Made by a program: the position numbers and the translations under genes | Part shown: positions 57,471-64,000 of the stretch, piece by piece | How positions within the stretch are numbered: position 1 is the stretch's first letter | Layout: each line of letters begins with the position of its first letter | The notes under the pieces: model-generated | Seen by the model: the letters and a program-made list of their open reading frames with translations, nothing else | Told to the model about the DNA's origin: nothing | The model's database searches: none | Assembly: GCA_020697375.1 (NCBI GenBank) | Contig: JAJFBJ010000015.1 | Span: forward strand, 1 to 64,000 | Length of the DNA: 64,000 bases | Direction: 5' to 3' | DNA from: Nitrospira sp. | GTDB lineage: Bacteria > Nitrospirota > Nitrospiria > Nitrospirales > Nitrospiraceae

Positions 57471-58049
57471 TCATTGAATCGCTTTCATGAAGCGGGCGGT
57501 TACGGCCGGCGGCTCATGGAGTATCCGGCCGACATCCTCGACGAATTCGTTCACCTTGACGAGCAACATGCTCGGCCCGTCTTTCTTCAACATATCTTTG
57601 AATTCGTACAAAAGATCGTCCCGGTCGAGGACTCGCTCAACGTGGACATAGCCCGCGGCCTTGGCCACCTTCTCCAGCGGCACTACGTTGGAGATCGTCG
57701 GCTGATTCCCCGTCGTCCCGTACACCTCATTATCGAAGACCACATGAATGAAATTTTTTGGTTTCAGGGCGCCGACCGTGGCGAGAGTGCCCATGCCCAT
57801 CAGGACATTGCCGTCGCCGTCGAACACGATCACCTGTTTGGCCGGCTTGGCGAGCGCGACCCCGAGCCCGATCGCCGGCGCGTTTCCCATGGACCCGATC
57901 ATATAAAAATGCGTCGGCCGATCGGCGATCTTGTGCGCTTCGCGCGATGGAAATCCATTGCACACGATAACCGGCTGGTCCGTCAACAGTTCGAGCAACG
58001 CGGCCATGGCCTGCGCCCGGCTCTGCATCGTGCCTTCTTCCGGTCTCAT
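57471..58049 (-). CDS. phosphonopyruvate decarboxylase, beta subunit (C-terminal TPP domain)
   Basis: 192 residues. The thiamine diphosphate and metal site FDGDGN (76-81) with Asn107 in FDNEVYG is intact. It is only half of the usual single-chain enzyme; the other half is the next gene upstream, overlapping as ATGA. Sulfopyruvate decarboxylase ComE is a close relative with the same split, so the substrate is inferred from the locus. Confidence 0.82.
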   Translation of the reverse strand: MRPEEGTMQSRAQAMAALLELLTDQPVIVCNGFPSREAHKIADRPTHFYMIGSMGNAPAIGLGVALAKPAKQVIVFDGDGNVLMGMGTLATVGALKPKNFIHVVFDNEVYGTTGNQPTISNVVPLEKVAKAAGYVHVERVLDRDDLLYEFKDMLKKDGPSMLLVKVNEFVEDVGRILHEPPAVTARFMKAIQ

Positions 58050-58543
58050 GGATGCAATCCCTTTACAATCCCCTTCTTGATCAGGAGCGCGACGGGAATC
58101 CGTTGTTTCATGAAGGTCTGCCCCACCCAGCGGAAATCGTCCATCATCGTCTGTTCCGACAGGGTCCGGTGCGGAATTTTCATGGTATCGAGCAATTGCG
58201 GCATGGTCTCACCCATCACCAGATGCTCCGGCGCATCCTTTCCCTGGAAGCCCCGCCATGACACGATCAAAATGCAGGGCTGCTGATACATCATATTCAG
58301 GGAGATGAGCGCATTCAAGGAAGTCCCGAGCCCCGAATTTTGCATGAGAACGGCCGGAGTTTTTCCGCCCATGTAGGCGCCCGCCGCCATGGCAACCGCT
58401 TCGTCCTCACGAACGGCAGGGGTATAGAGCCTGCGCGTCATCAGCTCCTCGATGATGCCTCCCAGGATCGAGTCGGGCACCCCCGAAAAAAAATCCACGC
58501 CCATATCCTGGAGCGCTTGCACAAACACATCACTATCGATCAT
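58046..58543 (-). CDS. phosphonopyruvate decarboxylase, alpha subunit (N-terminal TPP domain)
   Basis: 165 residues with FFSGVPDSILGG at the start, the cofactor-activating Glu46 in REDEAVAMAAG, and MQNSGLGTSLNAL. It is the first gene after a near-consensus promoter and has AGGTG before its ATG. With the beta subunit it would decarboxylate phosphonopyruvate to phosphonoacetaldehyde, the step that pulls the unfavourable mutase reaction forward. ComD of sulfopyruvate decarboxylase is the alternative. Confidence 0.82.
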   Translation of the reverse strand: MIDSDVFVQALQDMGVDFFSGVPDSILGGIIEELMTRRLYTPAVREDEAVAMAAGAYMGGKTPAVLMQNSGLGTSLNALISLNMMYQQPCILIVSWRGFQGKDAPEHLVMGETMPQLLDTMKIPHRTLSEQTMMDDFRWVGQTFMKQRIPVALLIKKGIVKGLHP

Positions 58544-58605
58544 GAACTACGCACCTATCATATGTCGCTACCTGACTGGTCGATCGCCTTCGCACAAGAG
58601 GGCGC

Positions 58606-58634
58606 ATTATAGCCAAGGGGTCCTCTATTCTCAA
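58606..58634 (-). promoter_or_regulatory. sigma70 promoter of the decarboxylase-transaminase operon
   Basis: Minus-strand TTGAGA (58634-58629) and a perfect TATAAT (58611-58606) are separated by 17 bases. The transcript would start near 58599, giving a leader of about 56 bases before the alpha-subunit gene. Confidence 0.65.
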
Positions 58635-58702
58635 GAACGCAGCGGACCGGTTGCCGTCACCTTTCCAACCATGGTAGCGTGCCGACAAGAGCTTCTACGG
58701 CC

Positions 58703-59248
58703 ATGCGCTATACAGCTTCGATATCGGCCTTATTTCATGTTGCCGGCAGGATTGCGATCCTTGCTGCCGTTCTCTCGGCCTATGCGGGCCAGGCGTTCTC
58801 GGGTGTCAGCATGGCAAACGATCCGCACGGTTTCCATGACCTTCCCTGGGGCGCGCCGCTCACCGGCGTCCCGGAACTCACGATCATGCTCGAAGGGCCC
58901 CATATCACCGATTACAAATTCCGCGATCGCCCTCCCGCCTATGCCGATATCCCCGTAGACACCCTCTATCTTTCGACGGTCGATGACCAGTTCGCGCGCG
59001 TCACGATTCGCTACCGTGGAACAGAGACCCATGCGCAGGTGCTGCAGTTCCTCGAACGCTCCTATGGCGTGATCGAGCGACTTCCCGGGCAAATGATGCG
59101 AGGGCTGAATCAGCAATATACCTGGCGGGGACCGGAGACAGAAATCAGCCTGACCTATGAGGCCGGGCGGGACCGGGGGTTTTTGTTCATCGAAAGCCGC
59201 AATCTGGCCCCCCGGTTTCAGGACCAACTTTCGGATACGGCGGACTGA
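58703..59248 (+). CDS. putative secreted protein, paralog 1 of a tandem pair
   Basis: 181 residues from ATG 58703 (GTG 58679 is the longest start). A signal peptide with hydrophobic core IAILAAVLSAYAG ends near QAFS. The mature part has NDPHGFHDLPWG, STVDDQFARV, RYRGTETH and LPGQMMRG, all shared with the next gene. No known family was recognised. It lies between the divergent phosphonate genes. Confidence 0.8.
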   Translation: MRYTASISALFHVAGRIAILAAVLSAYAGQAFSGVSMANDPHGFHDLPWGAPLTGVPELTIMLEGPHITDYKFRDRPPAYADIPVDTLYLSTVDDQFARVTIRYRGTETHAQVLQFLERSYGVIERLPGQMMRGLNQQYTWRGPETEISLTYEAGRDRGFLFIESRNLAPRFQDQLSDTAD

Positions 59249-59249
59249 C

Positions 59250-59786
59250 ATGCGCAGACAGACATCCATTCATCATGGCCGGTGGTTTATGATCGTCAAG
59301 CTTATGATCGCAGCCACAGCGTTGCCAATCGCCGCAGCCCTGGCCGTTCCCATGCACAACGACCCGAATGGATTCGAAGGTATTCCCTGGGGGGCGACCT
59401 TTTCAGAATCCGACACCTTCGCCAAGGTCGAAGACACCGGCCGGGTGCAGACCTACGAACTCAAATCGGTGTCTCCGGCATTGGGCCCGGCCAAGGTCGA
59501 TTCCATGCGATTCAGCACGATCGACGGACAGTTCGCCCGCGTCATGGTCCGTTACAGCGGCAAGGACACTCACGACCGTATTGTGGGTTTCTTGCAGAAC
59601 CAGTTCGGCCCGGTTGACCGGACTCCCGGCCAGATCGCCGGGGGTATCGTGAAGTTTTTCGATTGGCAAGGCGACGACAGCGAAATCATCCTGCGGTATG
59701 ACGTGCGGACCAGCCAGGGCATTATTTTCTTCGAGAGCCAGCTGTTCCGCGCCAAGTTCACCGAGAACCCCTCGCCCTCGAATTAA
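59250..59786 (+). CDS. putative secreted protein, paralog 2 of a tandem pair
   Basis: 178 residues from ATG 59250, one base after the stop of paralog 1. A signal-type hydrophobic stretch MIVKLMIAATALPIAAALA is followed by NDPNGFEGIPWG, STIDGQFARV, RYSGKDTH and TPGQIAGG. The two genes clearly arose by duplication. Function unknown; a periplasmic role is inferred. Confidence 0.82.
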   Translation: MRRQTSIHHGRWFMIVKLMIAATALPIAAALAVPMHNDPNGFEGIPWGATFSESDTFAKVEDTGRVQTYELKSVSPALGPAKVDSMRFSTIDGQFARVMVRYSGKDTHDRIVGFLQNQFGPVDRTPGQIAGGIVKFFDWQGDDSEIILRYDVRTSQGIIFFESQLFRAKFTENPSPSN

Positions 59787-59834
59787 TGTCGACCATCCGC
59801 GCAACCGCGCCGCTGGCCTTCGGAGAAATTTCCA

Positions 59835-59864
59835 TTGACAACGCAGAGTCCTCTTTCGCATGAT
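59835..59864 (+). promoter_or_regulatory. possible promoter of the PEP mutase-like gene
   Basis: TTGACA (59835-59840) and CATGAT (59859-59864) are 18 bases apart. The start point would fall at about 59871, almost on the ATG at 59873, and no ribosome-binding site precedes that ATG. The mRNA may therefore be leaderless, or the gene may be read from further upstream. Confidence 0.4.
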
Positions 59865-59872
59865 GCGCGGCT

Positions 59873-61549
59873 ATGCATAATGCAGCCAAACTTCGACAAC
59901 TGCTCGCGCGTCCCGGCATCATCAAGGCCGTGGGCGCCCATGACGCGCTCAGCGCCAAACTCATCGAACGGGCCGGCTTCGATGCCATTTGGGCGAGCGG
60001 ATTCGCCATTTCGGCCTCATTGAAATGTATTCCCGACGCGAGCTTCATCGATTCCAGCGAACAGCTGGGGGTGGAACGCCGGATGGGAGAGACCGTGTCC
60101 ATTCCTATCATCGCCGATTGCGACACCGGATACGGAAACGCATTGAATGTCATGCGGACCGTCAACGATCGTGAACGGGCCGGCGTGGCGGCGATCTGTA
60201 TCGAGGACAACGTCTACCCCAAACGCTGCAGCTTCTACGCCGGCGTGCGACGCGAATTGATTCCACTGGAAGAACATTGCGGCAAAATCAAGGCCGCCAA
60301 AGCCACGCAGCTCTATCCCGATTTCGTGGTCATCGCCCGGACCGAGGCGCTCATCGCGGGTTGGGGGCAGGAAGAAGCGCTGACGCGGGCCCAAGCCTAT
60401 GCCGAAGCCGGCGCGGACGCCGTCCTTATCCATTCAAAGTCACCGACGTTCGACGAATTGAAAGCCGTGGCCAAAGCCTGGTCCGGTCGCGTGCCGCTCG
60501 TGGTCGTTCCCACCATTTTCGATCAGGTGACGACGGCCGAGCTGGAAGACGCGGGATTCAAGATCGTGATTTATGCCAATCAAATGGTGCGGGCGAGCAT
60601 CCGCGCGATGCGCGACACCCTCACCGTGATCATGAAAGACACCAGGCCCGGTTCGGTGAACGACCAGATCGTCAAGCTCAAAGAAGTCTATGAGATTGTG
60701 GGCGTGCCCCGGATGGAACAGGACGAGCGCAAGTTCCTGCCCGTCGGCAGCGAAAAGATCACCGCCATCGTGGCCGCCGCCGGATTCGAAAAACAACTGT
60801 TGCCGTTGATAGCGGATAAGCCGAAATGCCTCCTCGATATCAAGGGCAAGACCATCCTCGAACGGCAGGTGGCCGCGCTCAACGAGTGCGACATCAAAGA
60901 AATCGCCCTCGTGCGCGGCTATAAGAAAGAGACGATCACCCTCCCGAACATCCGGTACTACGACAACGACCGCTACGAGGAGACCGGAGAACTCTTTTCG
61001 CTCTTCTGCGCCGAGAACGAAATGAAGGGGCGCACGATCGTCCTGTATGGGGATATCATTTTCGAGACCGCCATCCTGGAAAAACTCCTGAAGAGCCCGG
61101 CCGACATCAGCCTCGTCGTCGATGTGGCCTGGTCGGATCAGCAGGCCAAAGGCCAGGAGCCGGCCATCCGTCCTGACCTGGTTTCTCTGAATCCACCGCC
61201 GGGGAAGAATTATCTCTCCCGGTTCGTGATGCCCGAAGGGGAAAGCACCATCACCCGCATCGGCAGGGAGGTTTCCGGCGAAAGCGCGCATGGGGAATTC
61301 ATCGGCATGGCGATGTTTTCGGAAAACGGGATCAAGGCCTTTTCCGACTGTTACCATCGATCCATGGAGCGCTACAAGACCGAGGGCTTCCATGAAGCCG
61401 GCGCCTTCACCAAGGCATCATTGACGGACCTGCTTCAGGAACTGATCGACTCCGGCCATTCAGTCGCGGCGGTGCCCGTGTACAAGGGCTGGATGGAAGT
61501 CGACTCCTTCGAGGAATACCAAAAAGCCTGGGCGAAGCTGAGGCAATAG
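59873..61549 (+). CDS. PEP mutase-like/nucleotidyltransferase fusion
   Basis: 558 residues. Residues 1-285 are an isocitrate lyase/PEP mutase barrel with DCDTGYG (82-88) and Glu111. The mutase signature EDK-x5-NS reads EDN-x5-CS here (111-120), with PKRCS resembling isocitrate lyases. Residues 295-558 are a nucleotidyltransferase-like domain with a poor nucleotide loop (AAAGFEKQLLPL) but PKCLLDI kept. Fusions of PEP mutase and PntC-type domains are known. The locus supports formation of phosphonopyruvate; the altered residues leave real doubt about the reaction. Confidence 0.8.
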   Translation: MHNAAKLRQLLARPGIIKAVGAHDALSAKLIERAGFDAIWASGFAISASLKCIPDASFIDSSEQLGVERRMGETVSIPIIADCDTGYGNALNVMRTVNDRERAGVAAICIEDNVYPKRCSFYAGVRRELIPLEEHCGKIKAAKATQLYPDFVVIARTEALIAGWGQEEALTRAQAYAEAGADAVLIHSKSPTFDELKAVAKAWSGRVPLVVVPTIFDQVTTAELEDAGFKIVIYANQMVRASIRAMRDTLTVIMKDTRPGSVNDQIVKLKEVYEIVGVPRMEQDERKFLPVGSEKITAIVAAAGFEKQLLPLIADKPKCLLDIKGKTILERQVAALNECDIKEIALVRGYKKETITLPNIRYYDNDRYEETGELFSLFCAENEMKGRTIVLYGDIIFETAILEKLLKSPADISLVVDVAWSDQQAKGQEPAIRPDLVSLNPPPGKNYLSRFVMPEGESTITRIGREVSGESAHGEFIGMAMFSENGIKAFSDCYHRSMERYKTEGFHEAGAFTKASLTDLLQELIDSGHSVAAVPVYKGWMEVDSFEEYQKAWAKLRQ

Positions 61550-61578
61550 CCCTAAACCATTCGCTGGCGGTTCCCGAC

Positions 61579-61604
61579 ATGCCGGATCCTTGAGGGTCCG
61601 GCAT
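61579..61604 (+). terminator. hairpin after the PEP mutase-like gene
   Basis: ATGCCGGATCC and GGGTCCGGCAT form an 11-base stem (one G-U pair) around a TTGA loop, 30 bases after the stop. No T-run follows, so it is a weak intrinsic terminator or an mRNA 3'-end stabiliser. Confidence 0.4.
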
Positions 61605-61714
61605 ATCATCGCCAAACGTACCTCTCCACGCAGAATCGTAGACCTCTTTCCAGGCGCCTCATAGGGCACTTGTCTCCATTCTTGTGAATGTGAATCCGCC
61701 CATGATAGCTTAAG

Positions 61715-61736
61715 GGTGAGTGACCACTCACTCACC
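61715..61736. promoter_or_regulatory. TetR-type operator
   Basis: GGTGAGTGA (61715-61723) and TCACTCACC (61728-61736) form a perfect 9-base inverted repeat with a 4-base spacer directly upstream of the TetR gene. TGAGTGA-type repeats are common binding sites of TetR repressors that govern RND pumps, so autoregulation is likely. Confidence 0.65.
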
Positions 61737-61754
61737 AATCCTCATCCTGATCAG

Positions 61755-62402
61755 ATGAAGTCTTCTGCGGCTACAATTCCAGCTTCGAGCCATGGCCGGC
61801 AGGCCGGCCTGATCTCCGTGGCCGCCTCGCTCTTCGCAGCCAAGGGCTTCAAGGGCACGACCACCAGAGAAATCGCCCGCGCCGCCGGAGTGAGCGAAGC
61901 CCTGCTGTTCAAGTACTTTCCCACCAAGCGGGCGCTCTATGCCGCCATCCTCGCGGACAAGGCGCCGCTCAGCGAGCTCCTCGGCAACGTGGAGAAAGCC
62001 GCCCGCGCCGGCGACGACCATCGAGTCTTCACGCTGATCGCAGGCTACCGCATCCGTCGCGGAACCGATCCCACGATGCTCCGACTCCTGCTCTTCAGCG
62101 CGCTGGAGGGGCACGAACTGGCCGACATGTTTTTCGGCAAACAGCATCGCTGGTTCTACGACTACCTGGCCGGATACATCCGGACCAGAATTCAGGAAGG
62201 CGCCTTCCGGGACATCGATCCGTTGCTGGCCGCGCGAGCCTTCATCGGCATGGTCGTGCACCATAGGCTGCTGCATGAAATCTTCGAGGTCCCGCTGCAT
62301 TGCTCGCACAAGGCTATCGTGGCGACCTATGTGGAGCTGTTTCTGAATGGACTGAAGCGCCCTCCCACAGGATCCAAGCGAGGCCACCTGCTTGTCCGGT
62401 AA
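61755..62402 (+). CDS. TetR family transcriptional regulator
   Basis: 215 residues from ATG 61755; a GTG at 61716 would place the operator inside the gene. The N-terminal helix-turn-helix is GTTTREIARAAGVSEALLFKYFPTKRALY. That stretch's recognition part is VSEALLFKYFPTK. The C-terminal ligand domain is divergent. It overlaps the following efflux gene by 11 bases and most likely represses the operon until an inducer binds. Confidence 0.9.
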   Translation: MKSSAATIPASSHGRQAGLISVAASLFAAKGFKGTTTREIARAAGVSEALLFKYFPTKRALYAAILADKAPLSELLGNVEKAARAGDDHRVFTLIAGYRIRRGTDPTMLRLLLFSALEGHELADMFFGKQHRWFYDYLAGYIRTRIQEGAFRDIDPLLAARAFIGMVVHHRLLHEIFEVPLHCSHKAIVATYVELFLNGLKRPPTGSKRGHLLVR

Positions 62403-63564
62403 TCCCATCACCAGGCATCCGATCGTCACCCTGGGAATCATTGTCTTTTTTGTCGTCACGGCGTTGATCGTCTTCCGCCTCAGCAGCGGAGCCAAGACGG
62501 ATGCGCAGAAAAACCGCCTCCTCACGGTCGGTACCATGAAACCCGTCAGGCAGGATCTCGACGTGCGGCTGACCTACACGGCCGACCTCATCCCTAACCA
62601 ACTCGTGAACGTGTTTTCACGCGTGGACGGATACATTGCCAAAATGTACGTGGACAAGGGCGATCTGGTGAAGGCCCATCAACTGCTCGTCGAAATCGAC
62701 CACACGGATTACGTCCATGCCGTCAACCAGGCGAAGGCCAATCTGCTGTCCGCGAAGGCGAAGGTCGTGCAGCAGGACACAGCCGTGCGTAACGCAGCGC
62801 TCACGCTCAATCGCATGCAGGCGCTGATCAAGGACCAGTTCGTTTCACAACAGGATGTGGATACGGCCCTTGTGAACCATGAGGCGGCGCTGGCCCTGCA
62901 GGATTCCTTACAGGCTCAGGTTCAACAGATGGCGGTGGCACTGGCCCAAGCCGAAACCAACCTGGCCTATTCCTACATTCGCGCTCCCTTTGCCGGATAT
63001 ATCGCGGAGCGCAATCTCGATCCCGGTTCCTACGTGAGCGGCGCCACGGCCAGCACCTCCACCATGTCACGCGGCATTCTGAGTATTCATGATGTCGAAA
63101 CCGTGCGAACGCTGATCGAGGTTGTCGAGAAAGACGTGCCGCTGGTAAAGGCCGGACAGCGCGCGGAGGTTCGCGCCGAAGCCTATCCGAATGAAGTATT
63201 CGAGGGCACGGTGACCCGCGTCGTCCAGGCGTTGAATCGCGCCACCCGCACCATGACCGTCGAAGTCGACCTTCCCAACAAAGACCATCGACTCAAGGGA
63301 GGCATGTTCGCCCGTGTGGAGGTGCTGGTCGATAAGCACATCCAGGCGATCCAGATTCCAATGGATGCTGTGAGCCGCCTGGAAAATTTTCAGTACGTGT
63401 ACGTCGTCCAGGAGGGTAAGGCGCATCAAGTTCCGGTCGAACTGGGAACCCGCGTGGACAATCGCATTGAAGTGCTGAAGGGATTGAACGGCGACGAACA
63501 GCTGATCGTCTCGGGAAAAGATCTGGTCAGCGAAGGCGCGCCGGTCCTGGTTCAACCGCTGTGA
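62392..63564 (+). CDS. RND efflux membrane-fusion protein
   Basis: 390 residues from TTG 62392 with GAGG upstream. One N-terminal membrane anchor (about 10-30), a split lipoyl domain (NVFSRVDGYIAKMYVDKG core GYIAKMYV and IRAPFAGYIAERN), a coiled-coil hairpin between them and a beta-barrel. It links the RND permease to an outer-membrane channel. The outer-membrane factor is not in view. Confidence 0.92.
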   Translation: MSGNPITRHPIVTLGIIVFFVVTALIVFRLSSGAKTDAQKNRLLTVGTMKPVRQDLDVRLTYTADLIPNQLVNVFSRVDGYIAKMYVDKGDLVKAHQLLVEIDHTDYVHAVNQAKANLLSAKAKVVQQDTAVRNAALTLNRMQALIKDQFVSQQDVDTALVNHEAALALQDSLQAQVQQMAVALAQAETNLAYSYIRAPFAGYIAERNLDPGSYVSGATASTSTMSRGILSIHDVETVRTLIEVVEKDVPLVKAGQRAEVRAEAYPNEVFEGTVTRVVQALNRATRTMTVEVDLPNKDHRLKGGMFARVEVLVDKHIQAIQIPMDAVSRLENFQYVYVVQEGKAHQVPVELGTRVDNRIEVLKGLNGDEQLIVSGKDLVSEGAPVLVQPL

Positions 63565-63656
63565 CCGTTTCAATCCGGCGACCTGGTGATTTGGTGATTT
63601 CCCATTGCCCTAGAATGACCACGTCCCGGGAACACTAAGTCACCAAATTCTATGTT

Positions 63657-64000
63657 ATGTGGCTGACGCTCCTCGCATTGCGCAACAGAATCGGCATCCT
63701 GATGCTGTCCCTGGCCATGGTGATTCTGGGGGCCACGTCGCTCGATCGGCTCCCGGTCGACCTCTTCCCCAGTATCCAGGTCCCGGTGGCCTTTGTCGGT
63801 GTCATCTACAAAGGCGCTCCCCCGCTGGACATCGAACAGAGCGTCGTCTATCCGATCGAGAAGGCCGTCAGCTCCGCCTCGAACGTCGAACATGTGGAGT
63901 CCTTCGCCAAACAGGGGATCGGGGCCGTCCAGGTCTGGTTCAATTGGGGCGCGGACATCAACGTGGGGCAGATGGAGGTGATGCAGCGTATCACCCAGAT
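63657..64000 (+). CDS. RND efflux permease (partial, C-terminus outside window)
   Basis: The frame is open from ATG 63657 to the window edge, 114 residues. It begins MWLTLLALRNRIGILML, has the first membrane helix, then LPVDLFPSIQVP and PPLDIEQSVVYPIEKAV, the standard N-terminus of AcrB/MdtB-type transporters. It follows the fusion protein after 92 bases. Substrate class cannot be judged from this part. Confidence 0.9.
   Translation, partial: MWLTLLALRNRIGILMLSLAMVILGATSLDRLPVDLFPSIQVPVAFVGVIYKGAPPLDIEQSVVYPIEKAVSSASNVEHVESFAKQGIGAVQVWFNWGADINVGQMEVMQRITQ

Noticed and set aside
60440..61393. A 317-codon minus-strand frame opposite the PEP mutase-like gene.
   Set aside because: The plus strand carries clear protein motifs throughout; the reverse frame has none.

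Overview
The window looks like a chromosomal segment of a GC-rich Gram-negative bacterium, most consistent with the Nitrospira lineage (Nitrospirota). This is an inference from gene content (lipoproteins, RND efflux, type IV pilus genes, a DivIVA-type protein beside a full division cluster, lineage-type secreted proteins), not from a marker gene. No rRNA, tRNA or CRISPR array was found. Most genes lie on the minus strand.

Region 1 (1-12 kb): the N-terminal part of an indoleamine 2,3-dioxygenase runs off the left edge. Next, in transcription order pilC-pilS-pilR-ispE-prs-rplY-pth-ychF, come type IV pilus platform and two-component genes followed by isoprenoid, PRPP and translation genes. pgsA lies upstream of pilC. 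A small conserved protein on the plus strand has a near-consensus promoter whose -10 box sits inside an inverted repeat.

Region 2 (11-33 kb): an almost complete dcw cluster in one direction: rsmH-ftsL-ftsI-murE-murF-mraY-murD-ftsW-murG-murC-murB-ddl-ftsQ-ftsA-ftsZ-pgeF-yggS-proC-yggT-divIVA, then a serine hydrolase. Together these build lipid II, export and crosslink it, and assemble the Z ring. mraZ is absent. The leader before rsmH instead holds a sigma70-type promoter and an AT-rich stretch with DnaA-box-like sites.

Region 3 (33-43 kb): asnS, a secreted protein with C-terminal repeats, a beta-propeller lipoprotein, yajQ and cstA, then an AT-richer accessory patch. The patch holds a frameshifted PD-(D/E)XK nuclease-like gene, a short coupled gene fragment and an AbrB-like/Doc toxin-antitoxin pair.

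Region 4 (43.8-61.6 kb): a surface-glycan and phosphonate locus. It has a GT39-like membrane glycosyltransferase, a LarA-family protein, GT2 and GT4 glycosyltransferases, a Wzx-type flippase, a second flippase-like membrane protein, a nucleotidyltransferase-like/CDP-alcohol phosphotransferase fusion, a free nucleotidyltransferase, a 2-aminoethylphosphonate transaminase-like enzyme and split phosphonopyruvate decarboxylase subunits. Across a divergent promoter region lie two secreted paralogs and a PEP mutase-like/nucleotidyltransferase fusion. The simplest reading is synthesis of 2-aminoethylphosphonate, activation as CMP-AEP and transfer to a lipid or glycan. However, the mutase signature EDK-x5-NS is altered to EDN-x5-CS, and the fused nucleotidyltransferase is degenerate. 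This locus is the best candidate for an undescribed system.

Region 5 (61.7-64 kb): a TetR regulator with a perfect inverted-repeat operator, an RND membrane-fusion protein and the start of an RND permease that runs off the right edge.
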